Of a stretch of 64,000 nucleotides of DNA, positions 12,866 to 24,600 are shown piece by piece. Positions within the stretch are counted from its first letter, which is position 1. Each line of letters starts with the position of its first letter. The notes under the pieces were generated by a model. The model saw nothing but the letters and a program-made list of their open reading frames with translations, was not told where the DNA came from and did no database searches. The translations under genes were made by a program, and so were the position numbers. Source of the stretch: Atherix ibis (taxonomy: Eukaryota > Arthropoda > Insecta > Diptera > Athericidae); assembly GCA_958298945.1 (NCBI GenBank), contig OY282609.1, forward strand, positions 15,420,326 through 15,484,325. The letters run 5' to 3'.

Positions 12866-13215
12866 TCAGGAATATACCAGTAAGCAAAACTGCTATTTTT
12901 GAGGCTCTAAAAAAGCCATAAATAATATTGGAAAAGCCATTGTATCCGTAAAAATTGCCTTCTAGTGTGTATTTTGGTATGAAGTTGTCAGTAGTCCATA
13001 TTTCTTTGAAAATGAAGAAGAACAGATGTTCTGAGGGCAATCCTCAAATTTAGAAGATATAAATGCTAACATCCGTTGGGTAATTACAGCTCAAAATGTA
13101 TGAACAGATCATAAAAAATTACCTCAAAAAGATCGAGTCCTGCAACGTGTCTTTTGGAAAGTGTTTGAAGAATTTTACATTTTATATATAATGGCCAAAT
13201 CTATGCAATATCATA
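12866..13215 (+). mobile_element. Relic of a Tc1/mariner-superfamily transposase (WPPRS-type, probably DD41D)
   Basis: Degenerate coding remains. One frame gives SSPYFFENEEEQMF (about 12990-13033). A later stretch gives INANIRWVIT and then MYEQIIKNYLKKIESC (about 13060-13150), which matches the C-terminal IxxxMxxxVxxNYxKRIxxC pattern of this transposase type. The catalytic middle is deleted. Related relics occur at 15.9-17.4, 21.3, 38-39 and 40.9-41.2 kb. Family naming is from memory of motif order and Asp spacing. Confidence 0.6.
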
Positions 13216-13518
13216 AATTCAATTTGAAGGAGATTTTTCTAGACTTTACTTTCCAAACTGAAATTGGATTAGCTTAATATTTGCAGTCCCTGCTAATGCC
13301 ATAACGCAGTTTTCCTACTCTCTACAATAAAGCTGTAGTCCCTCCTAATTAACTAAATGACTCTTTCCTCTATCGATAATATTTGTAGTCTTCAACAAAA
13401 TGTTTCTATGATCATAAATTAAGGACACACCGAAAAATGTTTCTAGATTTCTTTTAGCATTTGACAAAAAATTCTGTAATTTAATTAGTTATAAAAATTG
13501 TAGAAAAGGCTCCAATTA

Positions 13519-15053
13519 TAATATACACGCATAAGTATTTTGGTAAATTCATACTTTGTACTACAATAAATACCTGACAGATCACTGAGAAATGAGCTAA
13601 ATCTACCAATCCTCTATCAAATGTGCTGGCACATCCTTCTCACACACTTTTATTATTAAAATAAAATTAATAATGAAATTATTGTAAACATATTTTTGAT
13701 AAAGATAAAATTGCAATCAAAGTGAAAGTGGCTTAATTAGTTTTATTTTCATATACAATTTAATTGTATATAAAAATGTGCATAAATTTACTAACTTCTT
13801 TTATATAAATAATAATTTTACAAACAATTTTATTCCTTTATGCAACATTTGAATGTGTTTATTTATTTATCAAACGAAAATATTTTAAAAATCTAAATTT
13901 TACTGTTTAAACAATCATTAATAATATGATAGATATTATTGAAAAATATTTCCTATCCCAGTCTTGTGTTGATTTTCTATTATATCAACTGCAGTTTTCT
14001 GTTTATGTAAGTGATCCATAATCGCCCACACCAGTTTTGATCAGTTATCATCACTCAACCATAAGAAAATTTTCCCAAGAAATCATACTATTAACAAGCA
14101 ACTGAATCCTAAGTGGTCGAATTGTAGAAAAATGTTTATCTTACGAAAAATCTTTTTACTGATAATTAAATCCTACTAATTCAATGACGCAATTTTAATC
14201 ATTTCAATACATCCAATCCTTAGCAACATTCCATATGTTGCGCAGCAGCAAAAAAATCGAATGTTGCAGAAAAACTTTTAATTTTTATATAATTTTCTTA
14301 TACATTAGAAATGAAAGAAAAACACCAAGAATGATTCCGTGATTTTGGTAATTTGTATTTTTACAGAAATTCAATTATTTTTGGAATTTTTACCGTATTT
14401 CAGTAAATGTTCATTGAAAATTCTTGAACCTGTTAAGGTGCTTAATTGGCAAATCTGATCTTGATCGTAGATAAATAATATCATGAATTAGACCAATGTC
14501 AACGTTGAAATTTTACTCGTGCAGAACAGAAGTAAATCGGTTACTAATTTTTTCCATATTCTATTTTTTTGTTGAACCTATTTCAATTTGTATCGACAAA
14601 ATTGAAAATGGTATATTTTTCGTGGGAGTATTACACTTTTAGTTTAATCACTTTTCTTTTTAATAAAATTGTATAATAGACAATAGGGGAAAATAATGTT
14701 TGAAAACAAAACTAACAATTTTAACCTTTCACGGATCCGTTCATAGCAAATTAGTTTCAACAAAGTAAATTTACTTTTATGGTAGAATTGATTGAGAAAA
14801 AAAATCAAATAAAATTAATAAACCCCCATAATTAATCTAATAGCTTGAAATTATTTTCTTTACAAATTAATCAATATTTTCATTGTTAATAAAAATCGAA
14901 ATTAAAAGATTTTAATAATAAAAGTGTGTGAGAAGGATGTGCCAGCCCATTTGATGGTGGATTGGTAGATTTAGCTCATATCTGAGTGATCTGTCAGGTA
15001 TTTATTTTAGTACAAAGTATGAATTTACCAAAGTACTTATGTGTGTATATTAC
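13519..15053. repeat. 1.5-kb structure with ~143-bp inverted arms
   Basis: The left arm, 13519-13661, and the reverse complement of the right arm, 14910-15053, match with about eight substitutions and no gap over about 142 positions (roughly 94% by eye). Shared blocks include TGGTAAATTCATACTTTGTA, ATAAATACCTGACAGATCAC and GGCACATCCTTCTCACACAC. Weaker similarity with indels extends further at both ends of each arm. The 1248-bp interior is AT-rich and has no ORF longer than background. It could be a non-autonomous foldback-type DNA transposon, an inverted duplication, or a source of long hairpin RNA. I did not find a clear target-site duplication. Confidence 0.85.
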
Positions 15054-15867
15054 TCGTATAATGGAATACCTATTACTGATCATAAAAATTATAAAATTGC
15101 ACAATCTCCTCTAACGATCTTATAAAGTGTACAATTTTGAAATAGAGGCAAATAATAGCATAGAATGGCTTACTCGAATCTGTTGAGTTATGTACCATTT
15201 CAGAAAGAAATAATTATTTTTTTACTACATTTTATTCTATCGACTTTACACCCTTTTCAAGGTAAAATATTTTCGTGCAGTATTTATAGACAATTTAATT
15301 TAATTTGATTTTATTTAATTTGCTAGTTGATTTGCTTAAACTTCGGCATTTTATATATTTCGAGTGCGATAGTCTTTCAATTTCAACCAATCACAATTGT
15401 CCTTGATCAAAAACATTATAAGTTCCTTCAGGTATTAGTTAGGCGTGAATTTTTTGGAGTATTTTTTTTTTTGCTTGCTAATTTCGAAAATTCATTCTGT
15501 CATTCTTCTATAATCTAGAATATTCCAAGTTTAATCATGAGCTATAGTAGCACGGTTTCTGGTCGACATATTAAACTAATGAAAAACTACTGTTCAAGGA
15601 CAACAACAATTATGAAATGTCATTGAGTACCTGACTTTCGCAAAATTTGATATTATTAAAAGAAAATAATGAAAAAAACTATCAATGCAATTAGAAAAAG
15701 AGCACGCATTACAATTGGCCATCAACATACTTCAACATTAATTAAATTTTTTAATCCCTCCCAATTCTTGTTATTAAAGGGCTATCCAATTTGTAATTTG
15801 AAAAATAAAATTTAAAAAACATTTTTTTTTATTTTGTTATTTTCCTTGGATGTTGCCATAATGCCTG
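15054..15867. other. Intergenic, no supported gene
   Basis: AT-rich. A 63-codon plus ORF at 15327-15518 has no domain. Nothing else is recognisable. Confidence 0.5.
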
Positions 15868-17440
15868 CAATAAAATATTATTCAAATGGCTGCCATTAGA
15901 CTTCTTGCAAGACTTGATCCTTCTGAGGTAATTTTTAGTGACTTTTTCGAGCATTTCGTACCGTAATGCGGATCTTACTTTACGAATGTTAATTTTTAAA
16001 TACTCCAATTTCGATTATTATTTGCGTTAATAAGATTTTTTTATATAGTCTTATAAGAAAAAAGCCAACGGCGGCAAATTGCAGGATTTTGGAGGCCAAT
16101 TTACCTTTAATCCGCTGTCTTTAAGTCACAAAGACACTTGTTTGTTTCATAGAAAGCAAAAACAAGTTTATTCAAAGTACTTGCCCTCGCTAGCTACACA
16201 TTTTTCGCATCTCTCGAGCAATTTGTGGATACCACGCTAAAAAAATTCCTTCTCTTTCGAAGCAAACCACTCATCAAGCCATTTTCGGACGTCTTCGTAA
16301 GAATCGAAGTGCTGCTCAGCAAGCGCGTGGCCAATCGACGAAAACAGGTGGTAGTCGGAAGGGGCCAGGTCTGGTGAATAAGCGGTGTGGGGTAGCACCT
16401 CCCATTTGAGTGTCTCCAAGTAGTTTCGGACCATTTTTGACGTGTGCGATGGTGCGTTGTCCTGGAGAAAAATCAGCTTATCATGTCTTTGTTGATAATC
16501 CGTACTTTTTTCACTCAGAGCAAGGTGCAATTTAATCAGTTATTGGTGGTAACGGTGGGCATTGACAGTTTCACCTGGTTTTAACATATCATAGTAGATG
16601 ATACCCTGCTGATCCCACCAAACGCACAGCATCGTCCTCCGTCTGAAGCGATTTGGTCTTGGGGAAGATGTTGATGGTTGGCCGGGATCAAGCTACGATT
16701 TCTTCCGTTTAGGATTCTCGAAATATATCCACTTTTCATCGCCTGTCACAATCCAATGCAGGAACGACTTCCTTTTTTGTCTGGCGAGCAAGATTTTGCA
16801 TGTGTTTTAGTGTCGCTCCATTTGCCTATCGTTCAATTCATTCGGCACCCAATTTCCGATCTTTTCAATCTTCCTCATGGCACGCAAACGCATGGAAATG
16901 GTTGGCTGAGTAACACCCAATTGCTTCGCGAATATTTTTTGCGATTGGCTATCGTCTTCGTCCAAAAGAACCTGCAATTGATGGTCCTCAACCTTCCTAG
17001 GCCGATTTTTACGCTTCTTGCCCCACAAGTAAAATTGCCGTCTTTGAACCGACGAAACCAATCTCGGCACGTTGTTTCCAATAAAGCACTGTCACCATAG
17101 GCCTCCATAAGCATTTGATGCGATTCGGCAGCCGATTTCTTCAAATTGAAGCAGAAAAGCATAGCTTCCCGCATATGCTCTTTTTTGGAACAAAACTGGG
17201 AAAAATGTATGTTGTTGTACGAAATTGCTGACAATGTTGACAGATGTCAAATTCATAAAAAAAAGTATGGTATCGTGCCCATGGTAGCTTAATACGCTCA
17301 CTCACGCCATCTATGACCAAACAGCCGATTTAAACTTATTGGTACATCACCAAATTTCGAAGAAATGCGTCCTGGGAACTTTTCACGTAATAAAGCAAAA
17401 AATTTGTCGTTTTAAAAAAAACATATGATATTTTATCATG
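15868..17440 (-). mobile_element. WPPRS-type (probable DD41D) transposase relic, split by a mariner
   Basis: Upstream half: minus strand from about 17440 to 17343 encodes ALLREKFPGRISSKFGDV. Downstream half: from 16103 down to about 15868 it encodes VNWPPKSCNLPPLAFFL, a stop, DYIK, then LRYEMLEKVTKNYLRRIKSC and KKSNGSHLNNI. Joined, this is the usual order LLREKFPGR..GDVNWPPRSCDLTPLDFFLW....C-terminal NYxRRIxxC. The catalytic-region Asp residues in SCD and LDF have become Asn and Ala, and FLW has become FL-stop, so it is long dead. The mariner at 16104-17342 sits exactly inside the GDV|NW junction. Confidence 0.8.
16104..17342 (-). mobile_element. Mos1-like mariner (mauritiana-type), inactivated
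   Basis: TA dinucleotides flank it (16102-16103 and 17343-17344). The ends are inverted: CCAATAAGTTTAAATCGGCTG at the 5' end, and a 3' end whose reverse complement is CCTTTAATCCGCTG, as if six bases had been lost. The minus-strand transposase reads KEHMREAMLFCFNLKKSAAE, then after a frameshift near 17045 KVEDHQLQVLLDEDDSQSQK, NWVPNELNDRQMER, VTGDEKW, TMLCVWWD, FLQDNAPSHT, and YSPDLAPSDYHLF. All three catalytic Asp residues remain. In-frame stops replace a Tyr near 16698, fall near 16529, and replace a Trp near 16234. Total 1239 bp, close to the usual 1.28 kb. Confidence 0.9.
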
Positions 17441-20400
17441 TGCAATAGTCTATTCTTTTCCAGTTTTAAAGAAATATGGGTTAATGACATCTTTCAGAAA
17501 AAAAAACACAACACAAAGTTACTTTTTAGGGTATATAATGTTTTTTTTTACAGTTAATTGAGTGTTCTTAGATTTTTTTGTATAGCAATTTTCCTAACTG
17601 CCAAACCCATCACTCGAGCCTCATTGCTGAAAAAAAAACTTCTTCAAAAAGTGGCAGAATCACTAGTCGGTTTTTACAATTTTAACGCATTGTTTGACTA
17701 TTCAAGAATCTAATAATAGAAAAAGATCGATTTTAACCTAAATAAAATTTTTTTACACAAATTTAATATTTAAAATCTGTCAATTGGCAGAGCTGCCCCT
17801 TTCCAAACTATGTAACGCATCATCCTGTGCATATTACTTTAAAAATAAAAATTATATAAAATAAAAATAAATACAAAGGAATTATTTAATTTAGTATATG
17901 TATATCGTAATAGTCTGGATCTCATTATATGATGTCGTAACACGAAGAATGTGGCCTGGATTTGAAAGTAGTGTCTTCCTATCATTTGTAGAGAAATTTC
18001 AAGCTAAATGCCACCATAATAATTTCAAGAAAAGCAAATTCCATTCACTCTCATTAAAATGGAGAAAAAAATTATACTATAAACATAATTGCTGTACTAA
18101 TATGAATTTTATAGTATATCTATTAAAATAGCTTGTAAAAGTTAAGGAAAAATTCATCCACTTGGAAAATAGTTTAACTATTTATCCAATGTGAGAAAAA
18201 TGTCTAGAAAATAATAATGCGCTCTTTTTTTTAATGGGGATGATTTTATTAAAAACTGTTTAAAAATTTTTGCCTTTGCAGAAGAAAAATAAAAACGGGG
18301 TATTTTTTTTTAATTTTCTGTATTCTGTTAGCTGGTCAGTTCAATATTTTTCTATCAAAAAGTTAAGAGTCACAATAGACGAAATCCGCTCATAGCCATT
18401 TCTGTAAAAAAAAATTTAAGCTTATCTAAAATTGGTGGAGAGAATTTTTAATAGAAACTTTTTCTATGAAAATGTTAAGTTAATGAAAGCTTTTGTCGAG
18501 ATGCCTTTATGGAAAATACTAATTAGGAATTTTTGTATTGCAGTCTAATTTGAAGTATTTATAAAACAATGATTGCCGAAAAAATAAAGTAAAATGCGGA
18601 AAAATACTTAAGAAAAAACAACTAATAAAATTGAGGTTGAAATTGAAACTAGCAAGTTGGTAATTTCCGCAAATACCAACGAATTAATTATTCGAAATAC
18701 AAGTACTATACACTTAGATACATTCTGTGATTAGTACTTTGGTTTAGATTAGTTTAAATTCAATTTTGTAAATAGTTTTTTTTAATGATTTTGCTTGATT
18801 GCATCCGGTAATAGCATATTTAGTGAGTTCCTGAACACTTTTACCATCTACAAGACTATAACGCTGAAAATATGTGCAGTTCTCATCTTTCGTCAATATT
18901 TACGAGTAGTTTCAGTACGCAAATAAAAGTGATTGTTATTTTTTTTTTCGCACAATCAGTTTATACAATACTTTTAATACAATTTATGACAAATGCAGTC
19001 GATTGCAACAGTTTGACTAATGTGTTCAATTGTGCATGGCAATACCTTTCAGCTTTCTGCAACGCTTTGAAAGTTAGCAAAATAGCAAATCGGCAAAATA
19101 GTAAATCAGCAACCAAACAGTGTTCCGTTTTGTTGAGCAGAAATTGTGCTTTAATTGCTGGCAAATATTAACCAGGTGCCAAACATGTAGCAATTATGTA
19201 ACTGGGGAGCTTTGAAATTTTTGCACCTCAATAAGTGGATAAATAAAAATATTTATGAAATCATAGTCATCATCCAATTAGTTGGTCCGTCTATTGCAGA
19301 TAGGTGTACTCGTAGTTAGAGGCCTCAGGCAATAGACAATAAAGACCAACTTATATCTATAATCAGGGCATGTTTATAAATTAATGATGCCGTTGAAGAC
19401 GATTAAAGCATCTATTTTATTAAATATGAACCAGGAAAGGGGACGTGGGCAAGCACACACATCAATTTATACTGCTTCGCTGAACTTGTTTCGTCTTCCT
19501 TGCCAACAACTTTTGCATATTCGTTACGATGGAATAGCAGAGTAATCATCATTGAACCGATCTTTGCAAATGATTTTTGAAAAAATCTCCAAAGATCAAC
19601 CAACTTGCATGCATTTGATTTCGTTAAAATGCGTAACGTAATTGAAGTCTTTTTGATGGCAACGAGGAGCATTTTTTCTATTGCAACAAATGCGACTGTA
19701 CTGGATTCAATTGGATTACGTAAATTACATAATCATTTCCATTCTCCACTCTTTTAAGTTTACTTGCAATTAAAGCTAAAAGCACAAAAATACCACGCTC
19801 ACATGTACATACATAAGTAAGTAATTCAGGCATAAAATCCAAGTTGGCAAAAAAAAATCGTCATTGAATAAAACAATAACGGTGGCCAGACATTGTAGGA
19901 CCAGCGAGAAAAAGTCACATCGATAAGTCACTTAATATCCAGGAGCATAGTAATTACCTGTTACGAATTAAAATACATTAAATAATAGCATATATCGTAT
20001 CGAATGGTGGTGTTGTACTTTGTCATAATATCTGTAACGTTTTAGATAGTTTTTCTTCCTCAAACTCTTGACTAAATACAAAAAACTGTTGCAGATATTT
20101 CCCAAGACAAAAGACAAAAGAAAAAAGACAAAAGACAAAATATAAAAGATAAAAAGGTAAAAACCTTATATAGGCGAGAGCCAGAGGTGATCCAACCGTA
20201 TATGAAATATGACGATGGGGAAAGCTCAAAAAAGCCACGACATGTCAAAATATCAAAGTTTGTCACAAACGATTGTATTATTTTCTTTGGGGTAAATTAT
20301 AAACAAACAACAAATCATAATTAATGTATTGAAATAAAAAAATAAATTAAAAAAAATATTAATATTGTATAATATATCCTTAATAATATTCAATATGAAT

Positions 20401-20984
20401 GGCCAAACAACAACATTAAGTAAGCTTTTTGGTCTAGAAGAGCGTAATCAAAATTCATTTTTGTCCATTTTCATTGCTATTTTTATTGTACATTCACTTG
20501 ATTTTGTTCAATTGCAAAATGAAACCTTCACTTTTTTGAATTTTTTTTTTTAAAATGACCATAATTTATAATAATTTTCAAAAAAAAAGATTTCTTCAAA
20601 AATCTGTAAGATTTAATTCTTTTTTTCTATTTTGACATATTATTAATATTGTTTTTATTAATTTGATAGTTTTTATTAAATTGGTTCGATAATAGTGTTT
20701 TTATTAATTTAGAAAAATTTAAAAACTATCTAATTTATTACAATAAAAGTTTACATGAAATTTAAATATCAATATCACGAAAAAACAGTTACAAGCTTGC
20801 ACAAAATTTTTATTTCATAAACTTTTCTTTTGTTATTAAAAAGTTGATTTTAAGTATTAAAATTCTATTTAATTATAATTGAAATTATTTCATATTTTTG
20901 AAGACTTAATTGAAAATATGAAAAAGATTATTTCTATTAATCAGAGTATTAAAAGTTACCCCAAAAAATTTTTTGGTGCGGTGA
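17441..20984. other. AT-rich intergenic region
   Basis: No supported gene in 3.5 kb. ORFs of 77-99 codons at 17898-18131 and 18872-19171 (+) and 19412-19672 (-) lack domains. The last has moderately coding-like composition but no partner exons. A short purine tandem tract of AGACAAA-like units lies at 20104-20155. Confidence 0.5.
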
Positions 20985-21035
20985 AAAGTACCTGCATTTA
21001 CATTTCGTAGTTCGAAATGTAAATGCAGGTATTTT
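20985..21035. repeat. Perfect 19-bp palindrome with a 5-nt loop
   Basis: Arms at 20989-21007 and 21013-21031 are exact reverse complements (TACCTGCATTTACATTTCG and its complement) around the loop TAGTT. A G-T wobble and three A-T pairs extend the stem to about 23 bp. A perfect match of this length is unusual in decayed intergenic DNA. Confidence 0.9.
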
Positions 21036-21254
21036 AGCTTATATTATATGACAGTTATAAAATGTATATATCATTTGAGGTAATATTTGTTTTATTTAAA
21101 ATTTGCCATTTTATATTATGAACTGTTTAACTAACCATGGAATGCGCAGAATATACACTGATTAAGTGATGGTACAATAGAGTTTAGATGCTGACTTTTC
21201 GAACAAATTTTATTTTGAGATGAGGGTCATTTCTCGAGTAGTAGATACGTTAAT

Positions 21255-21645
21255 AAGCCGTATATGGGGCTCTAAAAACTCACAAGTTACTGGGAATAAG
21301 CCATTGTATTAATAAAAAAATAACTGTTTATTATGTATTTTAGTCGAAGGATGTCATTAACATGTATTTCTTTGAAAATAAAGAAGAAGAGACAATTTTC
21401 GTCAATTTTGACCTCTATGTCCGAATGATAACTGACTTATTTTTCCTTAACATTGAAGATTGTAATATTATGTTAAGGAAACGCTGCCAGAAACCACACA
21501 AAACTATAATTTTAGACTTTATTGAGTGAAAATTCTAGAACGCGTAATTTCGAGATTTAATGATGTCAATTTACCTCTAAGAAAATCTATTTTAAACCTT
21601 TAAATTTTTGCTCATAAAGCTGAATAATATTATATTTCTAAATAA
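21255..21645 (+). mobile_element. WPPRS-type (probable DD41D) transposase relic
   Basis: The plus strand carries, across several frames, NKPLY, then MYFFENKEEETIFV with NFDLYVRMITDLFF (about 21361-21455), then a decayed DGATCHT equivalent (LPETTQN), then ILERVISRFNDVNLPLRKS (about 21532-21585) in place of RVISRxGDVNWPPRS. The left part aligns with the relic at 12.9 kb (shared GGCTCTAAAAA and TATTTCTTTGAAAATxAAGA). Catalytic residues are lost. Confidence 0.65.
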
Positions 21646-24600
21646 TGATAATATTTAGACAATATTATAAAATATACATTTTAGCAAATTCTAAATTTTT
21701 ATTTTCAAAAGCACAAATCGGTTAACCCTTTATAAAATAAGTTTTGATTGGGAATTTTTTTTGAAAATATCCTCATTCATATTTTTATAGTTAAAAATTT
21801 AAAAAAATTTCCATCAATTATATATTAGTGAGTATTGAAAATTTCTAGAAAAAAACTTTTTGGAGAGATCCAAAAAAGGTATCAATTATTGTGAAATTGG
21901 AATTAATTATCAATGAATCTCTGATATATTTTTAATATGTATATTATATAAAATAAATTAATTCAGAATGAGTTCCATTCAAAAAGGGTGTATAATTATT
22001 ACATAAAAAACGTGTTGTAAAATTTTCGATTGGTTATATTGGAAAGCTCCTAAGATTGACTGTAGCCCTTTTACAAAAATTACGCACTTATCAGAAAATA
22101 TTATCGCATTTTCGAAAGAGTTTAAATACCCTTTTTTCAGGTAAATACATGTGTTTACATACGTACATATTTAAATGTAAATTACAAAGTATTTTCTACA
22201 ATATTTTTTAAGGTCTTATTACCTTAGACCTGATGAGTGCTAACAGACAAAAAAAAAATAACTCAACTATGGATGATATTATGAAATTTTATCAAATTAA
22301 TTTCAAAAGTACTATAAATACCTTTTGTACAATAGATGAGCATCTATCTGCCAAGGTATGATTAGATACATAAATTTTTAGGTGCGGTGCTATTAATTTA
22401 AATCACATTTTAAAGGTTGCTCTTCTTTCTCCATAGTCGATACTAAAAATAAAATTCCAACATTACGATGGACTCTTATCAAAGCTAAGCCACAACCAAC
22501 ATAAAAATATACACTCGAATCAGAGATGTCCAACTAAAGGTGCATTTTTTAGTATTACTGAAATCAGTTATAAGAGATATTTTCACTTTTCTAATATAAC
22601 AAATGAATTTAATTTAAACTTCTTCTTCCATCACAATCGTATTCGCTTGGAAAATTATATTTTGTTTTTCACATTTTTTTTTTGGAATTTATTTGCTTTT
22701 CACCTGGGCAAACCTTGAATAGTATTTTTCAAATGACATTGCATTGTTTTGGAAATAATTTGAAATTAATTTACGAAATTCTGCGATATTAACCCAGTTA
22801 TTGACATTTTTCACAAAAAAAAAAGGTAAAATAATAAACAACCACAAACATTATCTCATTTTGATGCTTGCATAATAAATTGATTCAAGTTTGTTTTTGT
22901 ATATTTGAAGAAGATTTTAATATTAATAAGGTTCGATATAAAGATTAGGTTTATTTTTCATCGCTACAAAAAAAAAAAGATAGAAAATTTATTTGCCTGC
23001 TTGTTTTTTGTCTTCGTTGGATTGTCTTTCTGAAAGCCACCTATTTTGTAGCGATGACTATCAATTTTCATTAAAAAAATTAAAATTCAATATCTTTACT
23101 AATGGAATGGATACATGAAAAAAAATTTGAACTTTGTAAGTTACTGTAATTCAAGAGAGTTCACACGATGCGTTAACGTTAAAAACAGAGGAAAATGTAG
23201 GCGAACAGTTACAGCTCAGCAATTCGATATGCTTTTGCGGTGGTAAATCCTTCTAATATCAAAAGCTCTGATGTAATTTCGTGCACTAGTTTAACTTATC
23301 GACACACTTGTGCTGACTTGCTAAATTTATTTTCTAAATGTATCAAAAATTTTATAAATTCGATACTTCCTTGTTATTGGCGATAATCTGTAAAAACTAC
23401 TTTTTAAAAATGAAATTAAAAATACAATCCGAAACATCATAGCATAAAATATTAACACCACATATTGAGGGTGGAGTATAAATAATGGAAATTTTTAAAA
23501 TTTTTCCATTCGATTCAACGATGAAATCGATTTTATGTAATCGTTAGGTGTCATTTCTATCAAATTAAAAATATCCGAAATAACGTATTTTACCTGATGT
23601 ACTAAAACAAACAAAATTTTACTTTTAGTACTACTACTATCGAAATAATCGTCAATTCGTCGTATGGTTGAGTATATGGAAAATTATCCACAATCGGCAA
23701 TATCAATTGTCAGTAATAGTAATAATCGTAATTAATTTCTTTTTTAAATAAAACATTTTCGCATTTCTCAATTCGCTAATCTTGAAAATTCCCGCGGGGT
23801 AAGCTCTTTACCACCCACACATTTATGGCACTTCAGCTATGAACCAAAGTCTCGAAGGCACTATGAAAATAATCATAATCTCATTTATAGAAATATGTAT
23901 GTACTATGGTGTACACAGGTGTGCAATGTGCACTTTCTATTTCCTCTCCTTTCTCAGTGTAAGATTAGATCTTGATCACATATGCAAACTCAATTTATAT
24001 ATTATGCCATCGTTAATGATTGATCGAATACAGAATATATTATATCCGCAAACATTCCACAAATCAAACTAATACCATAACCTACAATTCCCCATGGTTA
24101 CAAATCTTCCGGAAAAATTTACCTCAAATTAGTCCATTTTCTTATCGATTTTGATAAATAGTTTTAGGCATAATAGAAAATTATAAGTTTCTGAATTGGC
24201 AACTATTTTTATACCATACAAATCGATGATTTTGATAGTTTAGCATTCTAATTTCCGGAGAAAGGATTAATATATATATTAAACTTTATTATTACCCATA
24301 TTTTTATATGTTATAGGTTGAAAAAAATATTCTAAAAATTTAAAAAATTTCCATATGTTGTAGGTTAAAAAAAATTCATATGTTATAGGTTAAAAAAAAT
24401 AGTATAGAAAGTTTTATAACAAAAAGAAAAAAATGTCAAGATACTCAAATTTTGACTTTTTTTAATTCTGTTTTACTATTATTACCATTTCAAAAAATTA
24501 AGAAAATTTTCGTAAATAATTGTAGAAAAATTGTCATTAAAATTATGAGTAAAAATAATTTTATTCTAATTAGAATTTTCCGTGTTATAAAAAATTAAAT

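Noticed and set aside
16678..17100. Plus ORF of 140 codons
   Set aside because: It is the antisense of the Mos1-like transposase.
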